Source of the DNA: Pseudobdellovibrionaceae bacterium
GTDB lineage: Bacteria; Bdellovibrionota; Bdellovibrionia; Bdellovibrionales; JAMPXM01
NCBI GenBank assembly: GCA_913774795.1
Contig: CAJYIL010000491.1
Location: forward strand, 1 to 7,005
Reading direction: 5' to 3'
DNA: 7,005 nucleotides
Numbering within the stretch: position 1 is the stretch's first letter; every line of letters begins with the position of its first letter. Below the pieces are notes generated by a model. The model saw only the letters and a program-made list of their open reading frames with translations. It searched no databases and had not been told where the DNA came from. Positions 1-5,993 of the stretch are shown here, one piece after another. Both the position numbers and the translations under genes were made by a program.

Positions 1-1
1 G

Positions 2-1051
2 ATCTACAACGCACAAATGATCGGCATGATGATCGGCGGTTTGATCTGGGGAACCCTCGGAGATAAACGCGGCCGGTTGAGTGTGATGATGTGGTCGATC
101 TTGCTTTACTCATTGAGCAACGTCGCCAACGCCTTCGTCTGGAATACCGAATCATACATCTTGTTCAGATTTTTGGGCGGAGTCGGACTCGCCGGTGAGC
201 TAGGTGCCGCAATCACTCTCGTCGCCGAATCGCTCCCGAAAGAAAAGCGCGGTCTCGGTACGACAGTTGTCGCGATGCTCGGCATGCTCGGTATCGTCGC
301 CGCCGCAAAGCTCGGGCAGATCATTCCTTGGCGCTATGCTTACGGACTCGGCGGAGTTTTCGGCTTCGCACTCCTCCTAGCGCGTTTCAAAATCAGCGAA
401 TCGACGTTGTTCGCGAAGCCTGAAGGCGAGAACCGCGGAAATTTCAAACTTCTGTTAAAACCCGGTCGTCTTAAGAAGTACCTCGCCTGCATCTTGATTG
501 GTGTTCCGGTGTACTTCACGACCGGCGTTCTCTTGACGTTTGCACCCGAACTCACCAAAGGTTTGAACGTTCAAGGCACGGTCACGGCGGGCGATGCGAT
601 CTTGTATGGCTCCATCGGCTTGGCGATCGGCGATCTCTTGAGCGGTTTGTTCTCGCAGCAACTCAAGTCGCGTCGTAAAGCTGTCGCGCTCATGCTCGTC
701 GCGGGTCTTGCGCTCATGTGGGTTTACATCAACCTCTCGGGTCTGACGTCGAACATGGTCTACGGCATGAGCTTCCTCATTGGCCTTTGCGTTGGGTATT
801 GGGCTGTTCTCATCACGATGTCGGCCGAGCAATTCGGTACAAACATTAGAGCGACGGTGGCGACGACGGTCCCGAACTTCGTCAGAGGTTCGGCGATTCT
901 TGCTCTCTCAGGTTTCAAGGCTATGGTTGAGCACGGATATCCTTCATCGACAGCTGCGCTGACGGTCGGAACCGTTTGTTTCACCCTCGCGCTCTTAGCC
1001 CTTCTCGTAATGGACGAAACGTTCTCGCGTGATTTAGATTACGTCGAGTGA
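2..1051 (+). CDS. MFS transporter, 5'-truncated by window edge (MFS1)
   Basis: Inner-membrane secondary transporter of the major facilitator superfamily; the substrate cannot be told from sequence. The reading frame is open from base 2, so the ATG at 17 is internal: its paralogue at 4754-5986 has about 60 more N-terminal residues before the equivalent point, and TM1 is therefore missing here. Visible are the MFS motif A in the TM2-TM3 loop (GDKRGR, visible residues 20-25), the TM4 segment with GLAGELGA, a central cytoplasmic loop rich in Lys/Arg, and about ten hydrophobic spans. A block AEQFGTNIR...VPNFVRG precedes TM11 and the acidic tail is ETFSRDLDYVE. Both are almost the same in the paralogue. 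The stop codon overlaps the GTG start of the methyltransferase gene (GTGA at 1048-1051), so the two are probably translationally coupled. The MFS assignment is firm; a metabolite or organic-acid symporter role is only a guess. Confidence 0.93.
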   Translation: MYNAQMIGMMIGGLIWGTLGDKRGRLSVMMWSILLYSLSNVANAFVWNTESYILFRFLGGVGLAGELGAAITLVAESLPKEKRGLGTTVVAMLGMLGIVAAAKLGQIIPWRYAYGLGGVFGFALLLARFKISESTLFAKPEGENRGNFKLLLKPGRLKKYLACILIGVPVYFTTGVLLTFAPELTKGLNVQGTVTAGDAILYGSIGLAIGDLLSGLFSQQLKSRRKAVALMLVAGLALMWVYINLSGLTSNMVYGMSFLIGLCVGYWAVLITMSAEQFGTNIRATVATTVPNFVRGSAILALSGFKAMVEHGYPSSTAALTVGTVCFTLALLALLVMDETFSRDLDYVE

Positions 1052-1992
1052 GCACTGAGATCCGCAATCGCATCAAAAAGAATGTCGCGAACCTCGAATC
1101 GTGGGCGAAGAAGTTTCAGATCGATGCCTACCGCATCTACGAACGCGACATTCCCGATTACCCGTTTATCGTCGATCGCTACAACGATAAGTTCATCGTT
1201 TACGACCGCAGCATCGACTCGATCGATTCGCGTGAAGATAAACAGCAGCATTTTCCGCAGCTCATTGATGCGTTGAAAGACCTCTTCGGCGCTTCCGAGG
1301 ATCAAATCATCATCAAGCGCCGCTCACGACAAAAAGGCGAATCGCAGTACGAGAAAACCGCCGAGACTAATCGCACCGAAACCGTTCGTGAGGGCGAAGC
1401 GGTTTTCAAAGTGAACCTTTACGATTATCTCGACACGGGACTTTTTCTCGATCACCGATTGATGCGCGACAAGATTCGCAAACAGGCGAAGGGCAAAGAG
1501 GTCTTGAATCTGTTTTGCTACACGGGATCGGTCAGCGTTTTCGCAGCTCTCGGCGGAGGTCACGTGACAAGCGTCGATATGTCGGCGACATACTCGCGAT
1601 GGGCGCAAGACAACTTCCGCCTAAACGGGCTCGATCCCTCACAGCACGTCTTCGTTACGCAAAACGCTCTCGAGTACTTGCATGAACCGAAAGATGAGCG
1701 TTTCGACATCATCTTTCTCGATCCTCCGACATTCTCGAACTCTAAGCGCATGGATGAATCGTTCGAAGTCGAACGCGACCAAGTTCCGCTGGTTGATGCT
1801 TGCATGGATTTGCTCGCCGACGAAGGTGTTCTCTACTTCTCGAACAACAAACGCTCGTTCAAACTTGAGCCCGTCATCGAGGCGTCGTATCGCGTGCGCG
1901 ACATCACAGCGTCGACGATTCCTAAAGATTTCAGAGACCCGAAGATTCATCGGGTCTACGAAATTCGCCGCAAATCGACGCCAGGTTTGTAG
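1048..1992 (+). CDS. rlmK: Stand-alone RlmK-type 23S rRNA (guanine-N7) methyltransferase
   Basis: Class I SAM-dependent methyltransferase of 314 residues that resembles the C-terminal RlmK half of E. coli RlmKL, the enzyme that makes m7G2069 in 23S rRNA. The match covers the N-terminal NRIKKNVANLESWA and YRIYERDIPDYPFIVDRY segments, DTGLFLDHR (129-137), the SAM-binding motif I LNLFCYTG (153-160), an acidic VDMS after strand 2 (176-179), the catalytic-region motif LDPPTFSNSKRM (224-235) and SNNKRSF (265-271). There is no THUMP domain and no RlmL m2G2445 domain, so this is the single-function form. It also lacks the PUA domain expected of RlmI (YccW), the nearest alternative. The GTG start overlaps the preceding TGA by 4 bases and has no clear Shine-Dalgarno of its own, which suggests translational coupling to the transporter. 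The target base is inferred from family membership. Confidence 0.9.
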   Translation: MSTEIRNRIKKNVANLESWAKKFQIDAYRIYERDIPDYPFIVDRYNDKFIVYDRSIDSIDSREDKQQHFPQLIDALKDLFGASEDQIIIKRRSRQKGESQYEKTAETNRTETVREGEAVFKVNLYDYLDTGLFLDHRLMRDKIRKQAKGKEVLNLFCYTGSVSVFAALGGGHVTSVDMSATYSRWAQDNFRLNGLDPSQHVFVTQNALEYLHEPKDERFDIIFLDPPTFSNSKRMDESFEVERDQVPLVDACMDLLADEGVLYFSNNKRSFKLEPVIEASYRVRDITASTIPKDFRDPKIHRVYEIRRKSTPGL

Positions 1993-1995
1993 ATT

Positions 1996-2046
1996 CGCCA
2001 CGCTCGTCTAAGCCCTAAACACATAAGTGCTCCGAGAAGGTTGGCG
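1996..2046 (+). other. Inverted repeat just after the methyltransferase stop
   Basis: CGCCA (1996-2000) pairs with TGGCG (2042-2046), and inside it CTCG (2003-2006) pairs with CGAG (2033-2036). A loop of about 26 bases separates the arms. No T-tract follows on the + strand, so it is not a usual terminator. It may be the first element of the structured 3' UTR/ncRNA region, or it may be chance. Confidence 0.25.
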
Positions 2047-2090
2047 CGACGGTTGCTCATATTGGGAGACGGAACGTGAGTTCGAAGAGA

Positions 2091-2299
2091 TCGCTCTTTG
2101 CGGAATAAGAGCGAGCGTTCGCGGGAACCGGGACCCCTCCCCCCATACACCGGTTTTTGCGAAGCTCGTTTCAAAAGGCCTGTGCCTCTGAACAGAGGTC
2201 TTTTGGTCCAAGAAGAGCGGGAGATTCAGACTCAGGCGAAGATTTCAGTCCCCTCTGATGTCGCGGGCTCGTTCGAAGAGCCCGTTCCCTCTTTTTTTT
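2091..2299 (+). ncRNA. Candidate structured non-coding RNA or 3'-UTR-derived sRNA
   Basis: Most of the 308-base gap between the methyltransferase and the TIGR02147 gene folds into serial hairpins. H1: 2091-2098 with 2107-2114, 8 perfect pairs. H2: 2112-2116 plus 2118-2131 with 2150-2168, 19 pairs, one bulged G at 2117, and an 18-nt loop (2132-2149) carrying CCCCTCCCCCC. H3: 2172-2181 with 2196-2205, 10 pairs. H4: a weak one at 2236-2264. It ends in the terminator at 2264-2299. H2 contains three G-U pairs (2123-2125 with 2156-2158) and H3 one (2178 with 2199); these would be C-A mismatches in the opposite transcript, which points to the + strand. I see no convincing promoter, so the RNA may be cut from the MFS1-rlmK mRNA. 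I do not recognise the family: signature motifs of tmRNA, RNase P RNA, SRP RNA or the c-di-GMP riboswitch were looked for and not seen. H1 and H2 share bases 2112-2114. Confidence 0.45.
2264..2299 (+). terminator. Rho-independent terminator, + strand
   Basis: CGGGCTC (2264-2270) and GAGCCCG (2278-2284) form a 7-bp GC-rich stem with a 7-nt loop, GTTCGAA. A pyrimidine stretch follows, with eight Ts at 2292-2299. The T-run begins 7 bases after the stem, slightly far for a textbook site. It should end transcripts from the MFS1-rlmK unit and any RNA at 2091-2299. It lies directly against the stop codon of the convergent TIGR02147 gene. No T-tract is present on the other strand, so it works one way. 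Confidence 0.75.
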
Positions 2300-2300
2300 C

Positions 2301-3233
2301 TCAGGCCTTATCGGTCAACGGAAACAACTGAATGTTCATCTGGTAAACGCGATCACCTTTGGTGGCTTTGCGTTTCACGAGAATGTCTCGCTGAAGACGC
2401 TTGCGAAGTTGGCGAAGCTCGAAGCGCACGGCCTGGAATTCGTCTTCGGTCATCGAAAGCGTCATCGCCCCGAACTCACGCTCTTTCGGTGAATCGCGGA
2501 AGAGCGATTCGATTCCGAGATAGATCAACTCCGCCTGGAGTTTACGAATCAAAGGGACCGGAAGATCTTGCGGCGACTCGACGAGATCGCGGCCTTTCGA
2601 AACGTCGCCCGTCTCGAGGTTGCGCGAGAGTTCGCCGGAGTCGATGAGTTTTCTCAGCGAGACCCGAATGTCATCAGCCGAGGCTTTTGCGCGGAACAAT
2701 TTCGCGAGCGTTTGCGGTTCGAACTTCACGTTCGATTGCTCAGCCATCGCGTAGAGAACCCAGCCGATCCAGCCCGGAACTTTCTCCCAGTTCTGTTCGG
2801 TGATCTCGCCGTTATCGAGAGCGCGACGTGCGCGGAGGTCAGCGAGTTCTTTTAAGAACTGGTTTCGCTCGATCGGCTCGCTCGCTTGACCGTAACGAAC
2901 GAGAGCACGGAATTCTTCGATCTCGTTTTTCTGGAGACGAAGGGCACGCGCGAAACGGAGGATCATGTCATCTGAAAGATTTCGGCGACCTTCGATGATG
3001 AGCTTTAGGTAGTTCGGCGATTTGATGTCGGCCGCGGCCGAGAACGTCGAGTACGCATACGGCCGGACGCCCGTCGACTCGTGCGTGCGGCGCCAATCAT
3101 AGACGTCTTTCAAGTACAGACGAAAGTCGGTGTACTCGCCGAGTCCCGGTTGATGTGCGACCGGTGCCTCCACTTGTTGTGGGCGAAAGGTCTGAGGTTG
3201 AAGAGATGAAGGCTCAATCGTTGTGAATGCCAT
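2301..3233 (-). CDS. TIGR02147 family protein (DUF4423-type, putative regulator)
   Basis: A 310-residue protein of the TIGR02147 family, found mainly in Bdellovibrionota and Fibrobacter; no member that I know of has a settled biochemical function. Typical features are the segment DFRLYLKDVYDWRRT (36-50), a helix-turn-helix-like stretch (about 58-100, with SPNYLKLIIEGRRNLS followed by a helix) and a middle region with NWEKVPGWIGWVLYAMAE (148-165). A winged-helix-like part (about 172-210) follows. The C-terminal block (about 255-305) has a basic amphipathic helix and the family's ending VYQMNIQLFPLT. The protein is soluble, with no signal peptide. The first 30 residues are Pro/Gln-rich and probably disordered. 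The ATG at 3233 is preceded by GAGG five bases upstream, which supports this start. The gene is single, cut off from the upstream lipoprotein gene by a terminator. A DNA-binding regulatory role is inferred from the HTH-like part only. Confidence 0.9.
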   Translation of the reverse strand: MAFTTIEPSSLQPQTFRPQQVEAPVAHQPGLGEYTDFRLYLKDVYDWRRTHESTGVRPYAYSTFSAAADIKSPNYLKLIIEGRRNLSDDMILRFARALRLQKNEIEEFRALVRYGQASEPIERNQFLKELADLRARRALDNGEITEQNWEKVPGWIGWVLYAMAEQSNVKFEPQTLAKLFRAKASADDIRVSLRKLIDSGELSRNLETGDVSKGRDLVESPQDLPVPLIRKLQAELIYLGIESLFRDSPKEREFGAMTLSMTEDEFQAVRFELRQLRKRLQRDILVKRKATKGDRVYQMNIQLFPLTDKA

Positions 3234-3297
3234 GGTGTCCTCATCAGTTAGAATGAGTTGATGCTTCCACCGGCCGAGCCAAATTACAAGTTTTCCG

Positions 3298-3337
3298 AAT
3301 AAAAAAGCCGCGTTAGGTCGTCCCTGAACGCGGCTTT
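3298..3337 (-). terminator. Rho-independent terminator of the lipoprotein gene
   Basis: On the minus strand, 3337-3327 pairs with 3314-3304 in a perfect 11-bp stem (AAAGCCGCGTT / AACGCGGCTTT) with a 12-nt loop. The T-rich tail TTTTTTATT runs to about 3298. It starts about 20 bases after the lipoprotein stop codon and lies upstream of the TIGR02147 start, so it separates the two genes into different transcription units. On the + strand the tail is weak (TTTGTTTAAC). Confidence 0.9.
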
Positions 3338-3358
3338 GTTTAACTAAACAGCACGAGA

Positions 3359-4621
3359 TTACTTGATCATCAACGGACGAGTCGGCTTATGAAGACGCGA
3401 GAACGTGAGGTCCATCGTGTCTTCCTGTGAAGCCGGAGTCGCCTTACGAACAGTGACCGCGAGAGTCAAAGTGCCACGGCCGTCGTTGCGAGTCAGGAGC
3501 ACCGAACGAATCGTGTTGGCAGCTGGCGACGTCGAACGAAGGAGCTGAGCGCTCGCGGTCATGTTGTAGTCTTCAGCCGGCTTCACGAGTGGGCCGCCCA
3601 AATTCAATGTCTCTTGCGTGTTGTAAGCCGAACGAATTCCCATCTCGACCCGGAACGACGCCTGACCGTTGATCGTCTCTGACGTGCGGAGCTTCAACGA
3701 GTTGAGCGCATTCAGCTCGCCCGAGTGATGATCGGTGCGAACCATCGTTTCAAGGAGTGCATCGAACTCTGGGTTGTTCGCGATTCCGAAACCTTGAGCG
3801 TGGGTAAAGAGCGTCGCTTCGGTTTGACGAATGATCATGTGAGCGACGCTGATCTTGATTCCGTTCGCTTCTTGAACTTTGACGTAGACGGTCGAGCAGC
3901 CGCCATTCAAATCCATGCAGGCGCCGTCGATCGCAAGCTTGTCACCCATCTTCACGTTGCCCGACGAGAAGAACTGGCGATTTGAAAGCGGACTCGAGAA
4001 ACGATAAACCCGCGCACCTTTTTCTCCTCGAACAGTGATGTCGAGAGTCGTCTGACGTGTTTGCCAATTCACATCGAAGCGGCCGTTGAGAACACGTTTG
4101 GCGAACTCACGGTTACGGGATGCGACGCCCGAAGACGACTTCGAATTCACCCACGTCTGAAGCTCTTCGCGAAGATCGTCTTGGCCAGCACCTGAATAAT
4201 AAAGAGGTTCATTCGATTGTCCGTTCGGAACATCGGATTCATCTCCCGTCACCGGAAGACCTTGTCGCGCTGAGCGAGCGAAGATCTCAGACGGCGTAAG
4301 ACCCGTCGGATCGTAAGTGATTTGCTCAGGCGAGCCATCCCGGCGCGAGGGTGCGGTCTTTGTCGGAGCGCTTCGTGAGTAGGTTGGATCTTCATCGCGC
4401 GAAACTTGAGGACCGGCCGATGATGCCGTCTTCGAGTCTTGCGCCGATTTGCTCGTGTCGTTATCGAGCTCGGAACGGCTCGATGGCGGAATGGGTGTTG
4501 CGACCGGAGCCGGCTGCTGTTCGATCGGTGGAGGGTTGCCGCCTCCGCCGCTGCGGGTACAAGCCGTCATGGTAACGAAGCCGATCAGGGCTAACGCGAC
4601 GATCAAGTTGGATTTCTTCAT
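3359..4621 (-). CDS. Putative secreted lipoprotein, orphan family
   Basis: A 420-residue protein with a type II signal peptide: MKK, a hydrophobic core (about 6-17) and the lipobox TMTAC, giving lipid-modified Cys21. Residue +2 is Thr, so the inner-membrane-retention Asp is absent and outer-membrane anchoring is the default inference. Residues 22 to about 100 are a Pro/Ser/Thr/Gly-rich, probably disordered tether. From about 105 a folded part follows with many alternating beta-strand-like stretches (for example 191-209, 243-250, 381-393, 403-409) and a Cys pair at 235 and 242 that could form a disulfide. I do not recognise a named domain. The frame stays open to an ATG at 4681, but the ATG at 4621 is chosen because GAGGAG lies 5 bases before it and it starts the signal peptide directly. 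A terminator follows the gene. Its leader has unusual pairing options, described separately. Confidence 0.85.
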   Translation of the reverse strand: MKKSNLIVALALIGFVTMTACTRSGGGGNPPPIEQQPAPVATPIPPSSRSELDNDTSKSAQDSKTASSAGPQVSRDEDPTYSRSAPTKTAPSRRDGSPEQITYDPTGLTPSEIFARSARQGLPVTGDESDVPNGQSNEPLYYSGAGQDDLREELQTWVNSKSSSGVASRNREFAKRVLNGRFDVNWQTRQTTLDITVRGEKGARVYRFSSPLSNRQFFSSGNVKMGDKLAIDGACMDLNGGCSTVYVKVQEANGIKISVAHMIIRQTEATLFTHAQGFGIANNPEFDALLETMVRTDHHSGELNALNSLKLRTSETINGQASFRVEMGIRSAYNTQETLNLGGPLVKPAEDYNMTASAQLLRSTSPAANTIRSVLLTRNDGRGTLTLAVTVRKATPASQEDTMDLTFSRLHKPTRPLMIK

Positions 4622-4626
4622 AACGA

Positions 4627-4676
4627 CTCCTCTTGGGCGTAGGCGCCCAACCTCGATGTTGAGCAAACGAGGAGCC
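4627..4676 (-). promoter_or_regulatory. Structured leader and ribosome binding site of the lipoprotein gene
   Basis: Read on the minus strand, the ribosome binding site GAGGAG (4632-4627) sits 5 bases before the ATG at 4621 and decides the start. Directly upstream is a perfect hairpin, TTGGGCG (4650-4644), loop CCTA, CGCCCAA (4639-4633). Further upstream CCTCG (4672-4668) can pair with CGAGG (4655-4651). The segment CTCCTC (4674-4669), which overlaps that upstream arm, is the exact complement of the ribosome binding site. The two pairings exclude each other, so the site could be exposed or hidden. Whether this is used is inference. Confidence 0.4.
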
Positions 4677-4705
4677 AGCATGGGATTGAATTAAAGTGAA
4701 TTTGA

Positions 4706-4744
4706 GCCCAGAAAAGTGCCGTTTTGAGGCACTTTCGGCTGGGC
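4706..4744 (-). terminator. Stem-loop after MFS2, possible terminator
   Basis: GCCCAG (4706-4711) pairs with CTGGGC (4739-4744), and inside it AAAGTGCC (4713-4720) pairs with GGCACTTT (4728-4735) around a 7-nt loop. It starts about 10 bases past the MFS2 stop codon on the minus strand, where a terminator is expected. The following minus-strand sequence is only AT-rich, without a run of Ts, so termination may be partial, or the hairpin may mark an mRNA 3' end. Read-through into the lipoprotein gene is possible. Confidence 0.5.
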
Positions 4745-4753
4745 GAGCCTCAA

Positions 4754-5986
4754 TTACGCTTCGTTGTAATCGAGGTCTTTGTGGAAGGTTTCAGGGAGCA
4801 GAAAGAGCGAGACGAGCGCGATCGCCATCGTGATGCCACCAACGACGATGCCGGCGTGAATCGCGCCTGATCCCGCCATCAAGGCTTGAAAGCCGGTGGT
4901 CATCGGAATGACGGCGCCGCGAACGAAGTTCGGAACCGTGGTTGCGACGGTTGATCGAATGTTTGTTCCGAACTGCTCAGCACCCACCGTGACGAAGAGA
5001 GCCCAGTACCCGATCGCGATGCCGAAGATAGCGCAAAAGGCGTAGTAGGACGTGAGCGATTGGCCAGCGAACTTGATGTAGAGCGCGAAGATGATCGATG
5101 TCGCGATCATGTACACGAGGATCGCTTTCTTGCGGCTCTCAAAGAATTGACTGAGAAGACCTCCTAGGAAATCGCCGACCGAGAGACCGATGTAGCAGAA
5201 CATCACGGCTTTTCCCGCCGACGGGAGATCGGTCATTCCGAGAGCTTGCGCAAACTCAGGGGTGAACGTCATGACGATGCCGATGACGAACCAAATCGGC
5301 ACACCAATTAAGATCACGCCAAAGTAGCGACCGAAGGTGCGTGGATTTCGAAAGAGGACCGCGACATTCCCGCGGTGAACACCTTCGTCTTTCGTACGCG
5401 CGAACATCGCTGACTCTCTCACGCCGACTCGGAGTAAGAGAATCAAGAAGCCGAGTACGCCGCCGATGACGAACGCGATTCTCCAGCTAAAAAGATCTCC
5501 GACCAAACCTCCGAAGACCGCACCCAAAAGCCCAATCGAAGCGACGAATGCCGTGCCATAGCCTCTGAGACGCTGTGGAAGAATCTCTGTGACGAGCGTG
5601 ATCCCCGCCCCGAGTTCGCCGGCGAGGCCAATGCCCGCGATGAATCGGAGAGCTGCATATTGCTCGAGGTTTGTGACCGCTCCATTCAGGAGATTGGCGA
5701 GCGAGTACATGATGATCGAACCGAAGAGAACGCTGAGACGACCTTTCTTGTCGCCGAGAACTCCCCAGATCACACCGCCGATCAGAAGACCGGCCATTTG
5801 AACGTTGATAAGAAGAACGCCCTTGTCGAAGATTTCGTTCTCCGGGATACCGATACCTTTGAGCGAGCTCACGCGCACGATCGAGAACAACAACAGATCG
5901 TAGATATCGACGAAGTAACCGAGGGCTGCGACAATGATCGCGAGCCAAATCGAACGATCCAGGGACTTTAAATCTTTTATGTTCAT
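4754..5986 (-). CDS. MFS transporter, full length (MFS2)
   Basis: A complete 410-residue inner-membrane transporter of the major facilitator superfamily with about twelve hydrophobic spans. Approximate spans are 14-38, 58-78, 85-103, 111-132, 146-166, 169-188, then a charged central loop 189-220, then 221-242, 261-281, 286-305, 311-333, 350-370 and 376-398. TM1 has two acidic residues, D27 and D30 (DIYD). This recalls the D-x-x-D pattern of aromatic-acid and sialic-acid proton symporters, but it does not fix the substrate. Motif A is GDKKGR (78-83); TM4 has GLAGELGAG (120-128). AEQFGTNIRSTVATTVPNFV (336-355) and the tail ETFHKDLDY are shared with the transporter at 2-1051, so the two are paralogues. 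The gene follows the YgjP-like gene after 22 bases and is probably in its operon. No good Shine-Dalgarno stands before the ATG; the bases there read CTCCTC. Confidence 0.93.
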   Translation of the reverse strand: MNIKDLKSLDRSIWLAIIVAALGYFVDIYDLLLFSIVRVSSLKGIGIPENEIFDKGVLLINVQMAGLLIGGVIWGVLGDKKGRLSVLFGSIIMYSLANLLNGAVTNLEQYAALRFIAGIGLAGELGAGITLVTEILPQRLRGYGTAFVASIGLLGAVFGGLVGDLFSWRIAFVIGGVLGFLILLLRVGVRESAMFARTKDEGVHRGNVAVLFRNPRTFGRYFGVILIGVPIWFVIGIVMTFTPEFAQALGMTDLPSAGKAVMFCYIGLSVGDFLGGLLSQFFESRKKAILVYMIATSIIFALYIKFAGQSLTSYYAFCAIFGIAIGYWALFVTVGAEQFGTNIRSTVATTVPNFVRGAVIPMTTGFQALMAGSGAIHAGIVVGGITMAIALVSLFLLPETFHKDLDYNEA

Positions 5987-5993
5987 GCGAGGA

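Noticed and set aside
455..832. 125-codon open frame opposite the MFS1 gene (-)
   Set aside because: It is a shadow of a strongly supported transporter frame. The translation is Arg/Glu/Asp-rich without domain features.
2041..2063. Promoter for the candidate RNA (TTGGCG and CATATT)
   Set aside because: The two elements are only 11 bases apart, too close to work together. No better pair was found in 1993-2090.
1993..2300. Known RNA classes: 6S RNA, tmRNA, RNase P RNA, SRP RNA, c-di-GMP riboswitch
   Set aside because: The region lacks the tmRNA T-arm/CCA end, the SRP GGAAGG-type loop, the RNase P core motifs, the 6S long hairpin with central bubble, and the GEMM core. A covariance search would be decisive; a significant Rfam hit would overturn this.
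2098..2331. 77-codon open frame across the intergenic region (+)
   Set aside because: It starts with TTG without a ribosome binding site, runs through the hairpins and the terminator into the convergent gene, and its translation has no recognisable or balanced composition. RNA structure explains the region better.
3241..3300. Promoter for the TIGR02147 gene (TTGTAA, 17 bases, AAGCAT on the minus strand)
   Set aside because: Only 4 of 6 and 3 of 6 matches. The spacing is right but the -10 is too poor to list as a feature.
4622..4681. Upstream ATG at 4681 adding 20 residues to the lipoprotein
   Set aside because: It would put a charged segment before a clean type II signal peptide and overlap the structured leader. 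The ATG at 4621 has GAGGAG at good spacing.
5487..5948. 153-codon open frame in another frame of MFS2 (-)
   Set aside because: It is a shadow frame. The translation is extremely Arg/Ser-rich, as expected from an off-frame read of the transporter.
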